Numbered from the stretch's first letter, positions 1 to 11,870 are shown. The stretch is 64,000 nucleotides of DNA from Eupeodes corollae (GCF_945859685.1 NC_079147.1:106127525-106191524); one strand, 5' to 3'. Notes: generated from the letters alone by a model not told the origin. Numbers and translations are program-made.

Positions 1-2
1 GT

Positions 3-731
3 ACAGATATAATCAAAAGTTATAATGCTGATCTTCAACAACGATATAACATTATATCAAGGTTAAATGAACCTACTCAAATAGCATATAACAAAATGGA
101 AAATACTATAAAAGAATCTGCAGACAGGTATATTCTCACTGCTGTATCTCAAAAACAGCAAAAACTATCGATTGAAACTCTAAATATGATAGCACTTTGT
201 GATAGTATTCGAAAAAAGACCAATCTAAATGCCCAAGAAAAACAAGATATGAAAAATATACGGAAGAACATCAAAAAACGTTGTCAAGAAGACATCCAAA
301 AATTCAATGACAACCTCTTAAAGACAGTAATCGAAGAAACGAGATCAATTAAAAAGGCAAAGTATGCAATCCAAGAGTATAAAGAGTGGATAACAGCAAT
401 GGCGGATAGTGATAAAAGAATTCACGAAAGAATGAATATTAACCAAATAACTACAAACTTCTACATTGATCTATACAAAACACGCATAGTAGACACTGAT
501 GATATATTTCTAGAGCGACAAAACCAGGAAGAAGATTTTCCACTATTTCTTAAAAGTGAAATAGAGCGAGCAATAAATAGTTTAAAGAATGAAAAAAGCA
601 AAGGAAACGATGGGATATTAGCTGAATACCTAAAGTTCGGCAACTTTTCACTGGCCAACTGGTTGACTACTATTTACAATCAGGTTTTGGTCACCGATGA
701 AGTCCCACCCAATGGACGAAATCCGAAATAA
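3..731 (+). pseudogene. RTE element ORF2, linker and start of RT
   Basis: This is a lysine-rich linker followed by the first RT motif, with NEKSKGNDGILAEYLKF close to its end, which matches the 'K.PG.DGI..E' motif that opens the RT domain in RTE-type elements. The frame is open from base 3, and the first ATG at 96 is only an internal methionine. Conserved RT sequence continues in another frame from about 713 (WTKSEITLIHKK), so one base appears lost around 705-712. The 211-residue ORF stopping at 731 is therefore artificially ended. The endonuclease must lie upstream of the window. Confidence 0.8.
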
Positions 732-1357
732 CTCTCATACATAAAAAAGAGAACAGGGACGATATCAACAATTATCGCCCGATAAGCATAGTATCATCGA
801 TATACAAGGTTTTTGCGAAGTGTTTATTTGAGAGAATGAAAACCACTCTTAATTTAAATCAACCTTTTGAACAAGCCGGTTTTAGATCAGGTTTTTCAAC
901 AATAGATCATCTACAAACCGTTAAACAAATAATAGAAAAATGCAAAGAGTATAACATCACAATATACTTTGCCTTCATCGATTTTGCAAAAGTGTTTGAC
1001 ACAGTAGAGCAAAGATTTATTTGGAAGGCCCTTCTCAATCAAGGTGTAGACGAAAAAATAGTTCGAATCCTAAAGAAAATGTATGACAGGAGCACATCCC
1101 ACATAAAAACGGAATGCATCGGATCAGATTTTAAAATATCGCGAGGTGTAAGGCAAGGAGATCCAATTTCACCAGCACTCTTTTCCGCCGCCTCAGAAGG
1201 AGTATTTAGAAAGCTAGACTGGGAAGAAAAAGGATTGAAGATAAATGGCAAATGTCTCTCAAACCTCCGATTTGACGATGACATTATAATTATCGCAAAC
1301 AGCAGTGAAGAACTTCAAACGATGCTAAACGAACTGTGCTCGGAATGCGGAAAATAA
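713..1357 (+). pseudogene. RTE element ORF2, reverse transcriptase core
   Basis: After the frameshift the frame shows the RT blocks in order: NNYRPISIVSSIYKVFAK, EQAGFRSGFSTIDHL, FIDFAKVFDTVEQ (first catalytic Asp region), SRGVRQGDPISPALF and the catalytic-box region. The box reads FDDDI where the family has FADD or YADD, so the alanine is replaced but the aspartates remain. It ends in a stop at 1357. The start at 836 is an internal methionine, not a real initiator. Confidence 0.85.
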
Positions 1358-1482
1358 TGACAAATGGTGCTTATGATCCAGTTAGTGTTAATAACAATAT
1401 ATTAGAATACGTTGAACACTAAACATAACTTGGTCAGATTATCTCATTCAAAGACAAAGAAAAAAAGGATATAGAGCAGCGA

Positions 1483-1972
1483 ATGACGAACGCTTGGTTC
1501 TGGAACGTTAAGCATCTTCTTACATTGAATATTTCGAATAAAACAAGGAAATATGTGTTTGACTCAACAGTTCTTCCAGTCCTCACCTATGGGTGCCAAA
1601 CTTGGCAAGTCACGAAAAACACTAAAATGAAACTCCAATCATGTCAGAAAGCAATGGAGAGAGCTATTTTGAACGTTCATATTGCCTAGCAAATTAACCA
1701 TCAGAATATAAGAAGTCAAACTAATTTTGAAGACGTTAGACACAGGCTTAAGAAACTCAAATGGGAATGGGCAGGACATGTAATACGTACACCTGATAAT
1801 CGATGGACAAAATTAGTAACCGAATGGATACCCTTAGAAAGCAAAAGAAGCGTAGGTGGACAACATAAACGCTGGAAGGATGACATCCGAAAAATATGCC
1901 CACTTTATTGGAGAGAAGCACTAGATAGAAGAAGATGGAGAAGTCTGGGGGAGGCTTATGCTCAGATAACTT
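1483..1972 (+). pseudogene. RTE element ORF2, C-terminal domain
   Basis: The first part reads PVLTYGCQTWQVTK, the conserved segment following the RT thumb in RTE elements. It stops at 1689. The frame then resumes and shows LKWEWAGHVIRTPDNRW and, near the end, a GG..RW.DDI motif and RRRWRSLGEAY. This order is typical of RTE ORF2 C-termini. The stop near 1972 is followed by an AT-rich 3' UTR. Confidence 0.75.
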
Positions 1973-2189
1973 AAAATTATACCTCTCTTTTCAAATAATG
2001 TATATATTTAAATTAGTTTTAAACCTTCATTGAATTATTTGTTTCTTGTAATTTAATTAATTTTACGTACACATACTTGTTTAAATGTAATGTAAATATA
2101 TTCAATCAAATGGTAATTATAAAATTATTGTAAATTTTAAAGTATCAATGAGTGAATAAAGCTTGGAATAATAATAATAATAATTGAAA

Positions 2190-3085
2190 GAATACAACAG
2201 TTTTTTTTAAGGTAAACAAATAATTTGGGAAGAAACGTTTGTATGGCACTCACAAATTACACGTTTCAGAATCTCTTTTCACATCAAATCTCAAGAGATT
2301 CAAACCTTTTATATCAATAAATATGAAGCGTTAATTATGTTTTTCAATATAGCCATTAGTTAAACAAAAGTGTCACTTTTGTTCTTTTTGGAACATTTAT
2401 ATTATTAAAATTCGTGTTTAAATCTCAATTCTAGAGCATTAAAAGTAGATTTAATTAATTTTTTAATGTCTTTTAAGATCTTTTGTATTCAGCAGAAAAT
2501 CAATTAAATTGATTTTAATTAGAACTTGCTAATGTCTTACAAAAAGTCTGTTCAAAAATATTTTCCACATTTTAAGATTTAAAAATTAAACATATTTTTG
2601 TTTCGAAAATCATTTTAAATTTTGTCTTAAAACTATTTTTGGTAGATACGCACTAAATAAAATTTTGTAAACAAAATTAATATTTAAAAAAAAATGACAT
2701 GAAATGAGCTTGCATAAAAAAAGATTTTTGAAATCGGTTGAGAAACCTTAAACTAAAATTAAGGTCTAAGAGGGGTACCCTTCTGGAACCATACCAAAAT
2801 AGCTTTTTACTGTACAAAGAAGCCAAGTAAAGAATACAAAATTTAGAGAAAGCTTTAAAAAAATAACATATTTTTAAATTGACGATTTCTTGACCTTGAA
2901 TGTTTTTTTTTTGAATTGGATAATGGCTGAATATCCGATTCATATTATGCTATTGGTCCAGTCTTCAGGTAAAATTAGTACTTTTCGCAACAAAGTTTAA
3001 GGAAGTAAAATACAAATTTTTCTTCCACCATTGTGAGCGAAAGTGTTTACTACGCTGTGCCAGCTAACATCAACAGCCGAATCTT
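2190..3085. other. AT-rich stretch without a recognised gene
   Basis: Low-complexity AT-rich DNA between two elements. An 88-residue open frame at 2677-2943 (-) matches nothing I know and has no supporting signals. Confidence 0.5.
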
Positions 3086-3090
3086 CTTAT

Positions 3091-3114
3091 GTAAGTAAGT
3101 AAGTAAGTAAGTAA
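3091..3114. repeat. GTAA microsatellite, 3' tail of the minus-strand element
   Basis: Six tandem GTAA units on the plus strand, i.e. TTAC units following the 3' UTR of the minus-strand element. Confidence 0.7.
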
Positions 3115-3293
3115 TTCATTTATTAACAGTTTTTTTAAAATAAATACATAAATATTTGTTTTTGAATTTAAAAGCTTTGGCTTTGCCGTCAGCTCGACTA
3201 GCAACTTAAATTTTTATAACATTGGTAAACTTTGTTTTAAATTTCAGTTTTAATTATATATTGATTTTTACATACATATATGCATTTACTTGT

Positions 3294-5428
3294 TTAATCA
3301 TATTCACTCATAATCAATTTTCTAAATCTGCAAATTTCCTTCAGATAGTTGACAAGATTTTTCCAATCTGGTCCATTCAATATTAAAATTGTCTCTTGTA
3401 GAGTGAGAGAGAATTTTTGAAAATCTGAGAATCTCTTGTATCTGAAAATTGGACATACGCTTATAAAATGGAAGCAGTCTTCTTTGGATTTATGATTGCA
3501 GAGTGTACAGAACTGGTTGAAACTCCCATTGTATGGTCTACCGTTGAGACATAAGACTTCGCATCTAGCTTTAAAAATCAAAGAAATATCTTTGTAGCTT
3601 AAAGATTCATTGAAATAGTTATTGTTATTTAGATTAAATTGTAACTGGCTATATAATATTCGACTTTCTGATTCAATAGCTGTTTTTATAAATTGATTCC
3701 GAACCGAGTCTTCATTAAGCTGGATAATTTTATACATTTTTTCCTTAACATCAAGAATGTTACTTGCATTAATTTGCATATCTTCACCAAATGAAGAGGC
3801 AATTCGTTGCCATTTGTCATGCCACCAGTCTTTGTTCCTTATTTCGTAAAGCAACATTATTTTGCTCAGTCGCTCATCTGGGAAACCTAAGACTTTAATA
3901 ATATAATCCGCTTGTAGTTTCAATGTACTTGTAAATAATTTTGGTAAGCCAGTTTCCAAGTAGATCGCATAGTTCGGCGTGTTGATTGGTAGGTTGAAAA
4001 TTTGTTTGATAAAACTCCTCTGAAATTTCTCAATTTCCTCATACTCTTCCATTCCCCAAACTTGAGCTGCATAACATAAAGTGGACTTCACAACTGAATT
4101 AAAAATTTGGTATTTGGTAGATAAATATATAAGGTTGTTTGAGAAGACCTTTCTCCATGTTAAGTTTATTAGACTTTGTGATGTTTTGGCTTTAATGTCA
4201 AGGTGCTTACTAAAATTCAGCAGTGGGTTGAGGTTCACTCCAAGATATCTATATTCGTTTGTCACTTCCAAACTTCTTCCTTTGTACTTCCAATTTATTC
4301 CAACTTCAGTCCGATTGGATCGCGAAAAGATCATTATTTTTGATTTTTCTGTATTGATTTCTAATCCCCATTTATCGCAGTATGCAGACAGTCGGTTTAT
4401 CATCAATTGAAGATTTTCTTTCGATTCCGATAGTATGACCATGTCATCAGCATAAAGTAAAGCATTTATCCGGATTCCCGCTATTCTAATTCCTCCAGGT
4501 AAGTCGTTAACTATGTCATTAATGAATAGTGAAAATAAAAGTGCACTAAGCGGACATCCTTGTTTGACACCAGAATCAGTACTAAACCATTCAGAAAAAT
4601 GCGCTCCATCCCAGACGTTAGCTTCTGTGTTTGTATACATATTTTTGATGACATGTACAAATCTGGTTTAAACACCGATCTGCGAAAGTTTGTATATTAA
4701 AGCATTGCGATTTACCAAATCAAACGCTGCTTTGAAGTCAACAAACATCGAATAAACCTTTTTATTTCTTGCCTCAAATGCTTTCACTATCGATGACAGA
4801 GTAAAGATTTGGTCAACAGTGGAGTAATTTTTCCTAAATCCAGCCTGGAAGTCAGATAATATCTTTTTCTCTTCTACCCACTTTTCCAAACGATCGACAA
4901 GAACTCCGCAAAATACCTTAGCTATAATATTCATTAAAGATAAACCTCTGTAGTTTGAGACGTCATTTACGGAACCTTTTTTATGTATTGGGAAGATAAC
5001 CGATCTTTTGTACGAGGAAGGAACTTCCGCTTTCGTAAGAATTTTGTTAAAAGCACAACAAGTTGCATCTTAAAACTTTGCGATGAATTCTTAAAAAATT
5101 CGTACGGTACACCATCTTCACCTGGTGCTTTATTATTTTTAGCTTTTCGTAAAACTGTTTCTATTTCAGTCAAAGATATATCGGTGTCTAATATATCATT
5201 GGTGATGAGAGGTTCAGCATAAGTAAACATTAAGTTAGAGTTTGTTTGAAGAAGGTTCGAGAAATGAGAAGAAAGATTAGCGGCGGATACACCTGTGCCA
5301 ATTATATGTTGAGTACCATTAATATTTTTTGCAAGTTTCCAAAATTCCTTTGTATTCTTTGTTTTGCCAAGTGATTGTGCTTGTTCATTTTCAAAAATAA
5401 GTTTCTTTTCATAGCATAGACGTTTATA
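3294..5428 (-). pseudogene. Non-LTR ORF2, reverse transcriptase and C-terminus
   Basis: RT blocks in order: KNNKAPGEDGVPYEFF, IFPIHKKGS, LSDFQAGFRKNYSTVDQ, FVDFKAAFDLVNR, SGVKQGCPLSALLF and LLYADDMVIL with both catalytic Asp. The thumb region includes YRYLGVNLNP. The C-terminus carries a Cys/His motif, CTLCNHKSKEDCFHFISVC, seen in several non-LTR clades. Breaks: a frameshift near 5048-5052 at a T/A run, and a TAA at 4668-4670 where a serine codon is expected. The 448-residue segment 3294-4640 is uninterrupted. Confidence 0.85.
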
Positions 5429-6541
5429 CTAAGAATTCAACTGCATGTACCATTTACGTAATTCTTCATTGTCGAATCTCTTAAATGCTTTTAAAAGAGC
5501 AAATGATTTTTGTCTTGCTCTCATACACTCGTTATCAAACCATTTTTGTTTGAACGCTTTCCTTACATTGTTGCTTGATTTGCTCCCGGCATTTCTTATG
5601 CAATTTATAAGTTCAATTGATAGAGTATCTGAAGACTCGATGTCAGTTGGGATTCTTGAGTGACAGATATCCAGTTTGTGTCGAAAAGTTCCCTCTTCGT
5701 CTTCTCTCCATTTAAGTCGGGGTAATAGATTTAGATTTGTTTGATGTGAGCCAGGTTCTGTTTTCCATTCTACGGTGATTGGCATATGATCAGAGAAATA
5801 CCTGTATGGAACCTCAAACTTATTTATGAGTTTAATCCAATCATTGTTCACCATACAGTAATCAATCACTGATTTGCCTGATCCTCCAATAAACGTATAT
5901 TGACCATCTAGGTCACCCTTGGTGCATCCATTCAACAGAATAAAATCATACAGTTGAAGCATATCGAGTAGTGCAGTACCATTTCTATTGCATATTAAGT
6001 CTTTGGATGTTCTAGAGTTAACGTTCAAACAATCATTGTTGATATTTCTTAAGGTAGTTATTTGATTGCAACTTGTTCTAGCATTGAAATCTCCAATTAA
6101 TAATATACTCTCATTTGCATGAATAGAGAGATTATCATTTAGTTGTTCAAAATCTTCTGTCCACTTATTACAATTTAAATATAGAGGCATTGTATACATG
6201 TTGTTAGTTTTTAATAATTTAATTACAGTTGTTTCTTGCATAACAGTAAAATCGTATAATTCAAGATGTGATGTTTTTATACCAAAAACACAACCTCCAC
6301 TTGCACGTCCTTTAATAGATGTTTTAATAGCAGGAATCCAATGTAGTTTATATCCATTGAAATACTTTATAAATTGACTTGTATTTTCTATTGTTACATG
6401 TGTTTCAAAAAGGAAAAATATTTCAAAAGTTTTGACAAAGTTGAAAAAATCTACAAACAATAATTTACTTTTCAGACCAGATATGTTATACGCTAATATT
6501 TTACAAAAACTATTAATTAAAGAGCTGACGGCATATAATTC
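5429..6541 (-). pseudogene. Non-LTR ORF2, endonuclease domain
   Basis: The frame is open from the codon directly after the ORF1 stop. The domain opens with KILAYNISGLKSKLLFV, the usual first strand of an AP endonuclease, then shows LLIGDFNAR, the IDYCMVN region and YFSDHMPITVEW with the catalytic Ser-Asp-His. No ATG occurs before an internal methionine deep in the domain. The frame ends at a TAG (5429-5431), but clearly related sequence continues in the same frame, so this is one nonsense mutation in an otherwise continuous ORF2. The nicking activity would start target-primed reverse transcription. Confidence 0.8.
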
Positions 6542-7459
6542 TCAATTTCTTGATACACTACTACTACTACCATTGCTACTACTTTGTTGAAGTGGCATCC
6601 CTGGTGAAGCATTAGGTGGTATTGATCTACTACTTTCATCTTGACGTCTACGAGTATTTGGCTGCTTTGTGAAGTCCAGCTGTCCAAACATTTGTTGTAG
6701 TTCACTTTCGCCATCATTGCCATTAATTTCAAGCTTATTATTATTATTCAAATAAAAGATTTTATTTTCAATATGAAGAGTGTTGTTTTTAATTAACACC
6801 AAAGCATTTGGTTTATATTGTTTGATAATTTTTCTATATTGTAGCAAAATTCTTCGTTTTAACTGCATATGCTTAGTTAGATCTCGTTGGATGTAAACAC
6901 CTGTGTTCTTCAGTCTAGCGGAGTTCTTAAGCATTTTTAATGCAATTTCGTTGCAACCAGTGTTTAGTTTCATTTTTATTATGTTGTTGTTTCTGCTTAT
7001 TTTTATGGGTTTTGGAATTCCTTGTATATCTGTTTTATCTAATAGCAACTGAGTAATGCATCGAACTTTTTCTTCCGGGTCAGTGCATTCAGATGGAAGG
7101 GAGAAAATAATATTTTTACCCTTAAGCTCACGGCTTTGTGCTTCGAGTTCTTCCTCTAGCAATACGCATCTTGCCTCGAATTGATGAACTTTCTGTGCTA
7201 AGTCTTCATTTTGTTTTCTCAAGAAGGTTATCTCTGTATTTAGTGCATTGAGATCCTCTTTAGATGCCAAGTTCGCAGTTGCCTTTTGGAGTTCGGTATG
7301 CAGGGAATCATCGATGATGTATTTAATTTTTTGCAAATCTGAATCTGTTATGGACATATTTGAGTTATTTTTAAAAATTTTTACTGATCTATTGTTATCG
7401 TTGGCGTTTTGTTCGATGCCGTCGGGTGACGTTAGACAGCTCTTACGCTTATTGTTCAT
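6542..7459 (-). CDS. Non-LTR retrotransposon ORF1 protein (coiled coil)
   Basis: An intact 305-residue frame. The N-terminus is basic and polar. Residues about 45-115 are a heptad-rich coiled coil (SKEDLNALNTEITFLRKQNE onwards), expected to multimerise. It is followed by GKNIIFSLPSE and a basic module with YIQRDLTKHMQLKRRIL that resembles the RRM/CTD layout of L1-type ORF1 nucleic-acid chaperones. The C-terminus is Ser/Asn-rich. No zinc knuckle is visible. Its stop, TGA at 6542-6544, is followed in the same frame by ORF2 (see findings). Start chosen at the first ATG after an upstream stop-rich region. Confidence 0.7.
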   Translation of the reverse strand: MNNKRKSCLTSPDGIEQNANDNNRSVKIFKNNSNMSITDSDLQKIKYIIDDSLHTELQKATANLASKEDLNALNTEITFLRKQNEDLAQKVHQFEARCVLLEEELEAQSRELKGKNIIFSLPSECTDPEEKVRCITQLLLDKTDIQGIPKPIKISRNNNIIKMKLNTGCNEIALKMLKNSARLKNTGVYIQRDLTKHMQLKRRILLQYRKIIKQYKPNALVLIKNNTLHIENKIFYLNNNNKLEINGNDGESELQQMFGQLDFTKQPNTRRRQDESSRSIPPNASPGMPLQQSSSNGSSSSVSRN

Positions 7460-7699
7460 CAGATCCAGATGTCAAGCTTGCAGATATTTTAAGTAATTTC
7501 AACTTTTAAAATGTATTACCTGTTTTATAAATCTGAGCAAGTTTTGCAGATAAGAATGTACAAATAAATAGATGAATATATATATTTTTAACTTTTAAAC
7601 TGATTTTTAATAAAATAAAATACGGAGAAGATAATTGTTTACAATTTTTCACTTTCACAGCAGCGTTGCCAGTCAATCTTCTTATGTTCAATACTATTA

Positions 7700-8209
7700 C
7701 AACGAGGTCTTATACAAGGGAGCTCGAATCAACAGAATTGACATTATCGTGATAAGAACTCGTTCAAGGTCAAATTGCGAGGGCGTTCTATCGGAGCGAC
7801 GAGTACTCGCTTAAGCCTTCATTCCTCTTTCTAGATAAATGGGGTCTGATAAAGTATAGATTAGCAGTTCCACTAATCTACCACGTCAGATCAAGAACAG
7901 GGGATAGGCGACTCCTGTACAATCGGGACGTCTCATGGCACAAGACGGAGCAGAGCTCCTTCGGTTCAGTATAGAGCTATTACCGAACGAGATCGAATTG
8001 ATAGGGTGAAGCATGAGAACCAGTTTTGGTGCTTTTAATAGGAACTTGATAGTGGGTAGTTGGGATTTAAACCTTGGGCGGCTAACATACCTGTTTTATG
8101 GTTTTAGGTTTGAGTTTCAAGTAGATTACGCATAGTGGCACAATATTGGCTCACAGGAATGTTTCAGCGTTGTAAGTCACTAAGCCCTACGGATTAAAAT
8201 GCGTTTAAA
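7700..8209. other. GC-richer block of unknown origin
   Basis: Noticeably less AT-rich than its flanks, without a long ORF. It ends with a short motif (aagtcactaagccctacgga, 8173-8192) that resembles one at about 22060-22080. Possibly a decayed element 5' or 3' untranslated region; nothing firmer can be said. Confidence 0.35.
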
Positions 8210-8565
8210 ATGTAAGATGTCTTTGATTTTAGACATTTGACCATTGCTGACAATTTCTCAATTTCTTTGCTGTCATAGTTTAATAAAATCAGTTACGCAG
8301 CATTTTAAAAGATAATTTACCTAATTTTAAAAGATTTTAAACATTTAACTATCTCTTTCCAATTTCATAAAGCTAAAATTACTCAATGGCTACTTCAATT
8401 TTCATCAATTTGATAAATCCATATATATTCTTATAAGAGTAGTGGATAGAGTGGTCCAGGCAACAGTTCCAATTAAAAGACCTGTTTAAGCGCATTTGAT
8501 TTGTTTATTTCAGGATCTGTCAATTTTTAGACATGTTTGGATGCTCTTTTGGCGTTTTTTTTAAT
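8210..8565. repeat. Unclassified interspersed repeat, copy 1
   Basis: About 330 bp shared with 28225-28575. Matching blocks include the segment around 8330-8345 (acctaattttaaa), ttcttataa..gtggatagagtgg, aattccaattaa-type sequence, ctgtttaagcgcat..tttg, and acatgtttggat near 8537. No coding potential. Divergence between copies is high, so it is old. Confidence 0.55.
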
Positions 8566-10744
8566 TTAGTAAATTGCTAATTAGATAGCAAGTTGCTAAC
8601 TACTGAATTGTTAAATCCTTAAATTTATGTTTTTATAACGGAAAATGAAGCAGGAATATCTCATGTGGTAAAGAATGAACCTTTAAAGTCACTTTAACCA
8701 GCATCATGAAAAAGGAAAGTCATATCGGAAGAAACTACATTTTGAAGGTTTGCAAGTATTGTAAAGCTTTCTTAAACTACAAAGAATTGTGACAATGAAA
8801 TTGTAAGACTTTTGACAAAATATGCCAACAAAGTGAAATCATTCTAAAGTACCTATTTGGGCATTGTCAACTCATTGGCATCTATTGTTAGACCACTTAT
8901 AGATCTAACAGTTTTCTTAGATCTTACAATCATCTGCATACTTATCTTAAGTGATTAAGTCAAATCCCTTCTTAATTGTGCAAACAAATTATTAGAAATT
9001 TCAATCTCATTATCTTTTCAAAATACCTCAAATATCTACATATCTAGAATATATTAAGAAACACTCTTAAATTGAAATTTTCATACGTATTTATTTTTAT
9101 TTATTTTTCTGAAATATTATTTAATTTTCTACTTCACTGCTGACAATTAAAATTTGGTTTTGAATTTAGCTTCAAGCAAATCCCATCGTAATTCCACAAA
9201 ATAAAATTATATTAACCACTGACTTCACTCTAAATCTTTTTTTTTTAATTTTCGCATTAAAATTCTACCAATTACCACAAACCCTTACTCACACTCGTTC
9301 CATATCCATTCAAATTCAATTTAAAGTGTCTGCAAAGTGCGATAAATATAAAACCCCTGCCAATTATTCAAAACATAACATATGTTATCTTGCAGATAAG
9401 TTGCCTTATTTTTCATACGTACACATAAATACATATTTGAAAGAGACATCATAATATATAGACTTAACAACTTTTGAGTTATTTACAAAATTTATCTTTC
9501 TTAAACCACAGGATAATTCTCAATCAACAATATGGCTTTGAAAGAAATGACTAAATACAAATAAAAAAAGGAAAAAGAAAACAGGAAGGAATCAATCTTC
9601 ACCTTTTCTATAATATCGAGATACATAATCATCGACATAAAAAGAAAAGAAAACTCACTCTCTCCAACTCAAAAACACAAAATCAAGCATCAATTCCCAA
9701 AACGTATTCCTTTCTTTAGGTTGACAACGCAACGCCAACGAATCAGACTTTCCTATATCTCTTGGGTAAAAGAATGCGTGCGTAAAGTGAAGGAAAGGTA
9801 TTTTATAACCACCGCAGAGCCACCGACAATACATAACCACATCATAGCATCCGATGGGATTTTCAAAAAATAAAATATACCTAAAAAATATATGTATGGA
9901 TATAAAAATTCCTATTTAGCAATATCAACATAATATTCGCAAACATTTCCCCCTAGACATGGGAAGTCTGGCCCCAGGGGAGTTATTTTGCAATTTAACC
10001 CTTGATTTGTATCGTCAACATCAGGGATTGGAAAAAAAGTACAATGAAATGCCCGCAAACCTTGAAATATCATCTATGGTCACGTATTCAAAATTTGGGG
10101 TGACCATATTATAGAAAATGGGATTTGTTTTTTAAACTCATTTATATAGTTACTTGATAATTGTTTCTTAAAAATGTGGTCTTCGATTATCTTTAAACGG
10201 TGTTCTTCTAATTACTTAATTAATTTTAATACTCATTAAGGCCATTAAAGCTGAGGATTTTATGCAACTTCTCTTTTCCTTAAAATCCATACCCAATGTT
10301 TCGCTTGTACCAACATACTCCTCATTCTTTATTTGAATCAATTTTCAATAGCGGTTGGCCCCCTAATATTTTCGTAGAAGAATTAACGGTCTCTACTACC
10401 AAAATGTAAGAGGGCTAAACAAGAAATATTTTTAATAATTCTCAGTAGAAAGATATGAGAATTTCTTTTCATACTTGAGAGCCTGTCTACAGACTATATT
10501 TAATAATGTTCAAACCAGAATTCTAAATTACTTGGACTTACTTAACGAAGATTAATCTTCTTGACCAAATGGAATTCTTCCAATTGTCTTAGAAAAATTA
10601 AATCATAACTAACATCCCCTTCTCTGAGCTGGAAACGAAATATCAGAAAATTGAAACGAGCAAAAGGAGAGGAATACATAAACGAAGACGAGAAAACTGT
10701 GCCAGCAAAGAAACAGCGTAAAAATAAAAATAAACAATCATTTT
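8566..10744. other. Intergenic AT-rich DNA
   Basis: No recognised gene or element. A 61-residue minus-strand open frame at 9655-9840 has no family resemblance. Confidence 0.5.
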
Positions 10745-11207
10745 AGTTGACCAACGCATTACCCGTGGTGTTCAAATGGTAGACATGTGCATTCAAGAGG
10801 TTGTGCAATCTTGAATGTCCACATGTTTTTTCTCAAAACCCACCTCTGTCTATCAACTCCTACTCTCACCTCCCCGCGTTGAACACTCGGGTGCCTAGTA
10901 CCTCAACTGGAGATTGGGTTCTAACCCAAGTGTTTCCACAAAGGCACCTCAACTTATCCAGATGGCAGCAGACGAATTCTCGAGATGGAATCAAAGTTCC
11001 AGTAAGGTTGAACTTTTGAGTCAACACCTTATAGGGCTTCTTCGGCACATTCTGAACCCAGGCCTGTAAGGAGCGGTTTCTCCAGCTCCCCGTCCTTGGA
11101 GTTAAGGATCTGGATTTCCAGGCTGGGGGTTGTGCCGTCGGGGTGACATCCTGACCACGTACAAAATACCTTAGTTGCGAAGCACCAACAATCTTCGGAT
11201 ACCGACG

Positions 11208-11870
11208 GATTCACTGTTGACAACCCACGCAAACGAAATAAGGACAACAAACTTCCGATCTGTTCGTGGAATGTTAGGTCCCTTAACTGCTGCAATTAAG
11301 ATATTACCGCCATCCAAGAAGTGCGATGGGATGGACTGGGCAAACTCAAACTAAAAGACTGCGATGTATACTTCGGCGACTGCTACCGAGAACAAAGACA
11401 GCGTCTATTTGGGTGTGGATTTGTTGTTGGAACTAGACTCAGGCAAAAAGTCTTGAGTTTCAACAGTGTGAGCGAGCGCATCACGACAATCCGCAACAAG
11501 CCTAAATTCGCGAATATAAGCCTTATATGCGCGCATGCTCCAACAGTGGAGAAAGATGAAGACACCAAAGACATATTCTTTGATCTCTTGGACAAGACAT
11601 ATGAGCAGTGCCCTGGCTATGACATTGAAATTGTTTTAGGAGATTTTAATGCCAAGCTAGGAAGAGAAGACATCTTTGGTGGGATAATCGGAGATACAGC
11701 CTGCACGACACCATCTCCGACAACGGATTCAGGCTGTTCCATTTCGCTGCGGGGCAAGACGTTCTGGTAGCTAGTACGCAGTTCACACATCTAAATATCC
11801 ACAAGGGGACATGGAAGTCTCCTGATCAATCAACTTGCAACCTGATTAACCACATTGCGATTGACGCACG
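11208..11870 (+). pseudogene. RTE family 2 copy A, endonuclease domain
   Basis: SWNVRSLN near 11260 opens the domain. A stop at 11297 and a short deletion separate it from ITAIQEVRWDGLGK, which holds the catalytic glutamate. Then come FGCGFVVGTRL, SERITTI, ISLICAHAPT and IVLGDFNAKLGRED, all hallmark AP-endonuclease blocks of RTE elements. The frame closes at 11770 after a frameshift; the family sequence continues in another frame to about 11870. Confidence 0.8.

Larger units (their letters stand above)
1..2186 (+). mobile_element. RTE-clade non-LTR retrotransposon, 3' part
   Basis: The 5' end lies outside the window: the reading frame is already open at base 3. In order it holds the linker after the endonuclease, the reverse transcriptase palm and fingers, a C-terminal domain, a short AT-rich 3' UTR and a simple ATA-type tail at about 2166-2184. 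A microsatellite-like tail instead of a long poly(A) is usual for the RTE clade. The coding region is broken by a frameshift near 705-713 and by decay between 1357 and 1483, so the copy is dead. Clade assignment rests on the RT motifs and the C-terminal GHV..RW motifs. Confidence 0.85.
3088..7692 (-). mobile_element. Two-ORF non-LTR retrotransposon, nearly full length
   Basis: Read on the minus strand the order is a 5' UTR, an ORF1 with coiled coil, an ORF2 with AP-type endonuclease, RT and a C-terminal CCHC-like motif, then a 3' UTR ending in a GTAA/TTAC microsatellite tail (3091-3114). There is no RNase H. The 5' limit is not defined and is placed near 7690. Defects are few: one in-frame TAG, one frameshift and one TAA in ORF2. 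Clade is uncertain; a CR1/L2-type or related lineage is possible. Confidence 0.8.

Noticed and set aside
3091..3114. GTAA run as the tail of a plus-strand RTE copy
   Set aside because: The sequence before it does not match the RTE family 2 3' end, while it fits as the tail of the minus-strand element at 3-7 kb.
6517..6732. 71-residue minus-strand ORF across the ORF1/ORF2 joint
   Set aside because: Shadow of ORF1 in another frame; it ends before the endonuclease.
9655..9840. 61-residue minus-strand open frame
   Set aside because: Short, no motifs, no conserved neighbours.
11029..11295. Minus-strand 88-residue ORF over the RTE 5' UTR
   Set aside because: Antisense to the conserved UTR/endonuclease start of copy A; not conserved as protein in copy D.
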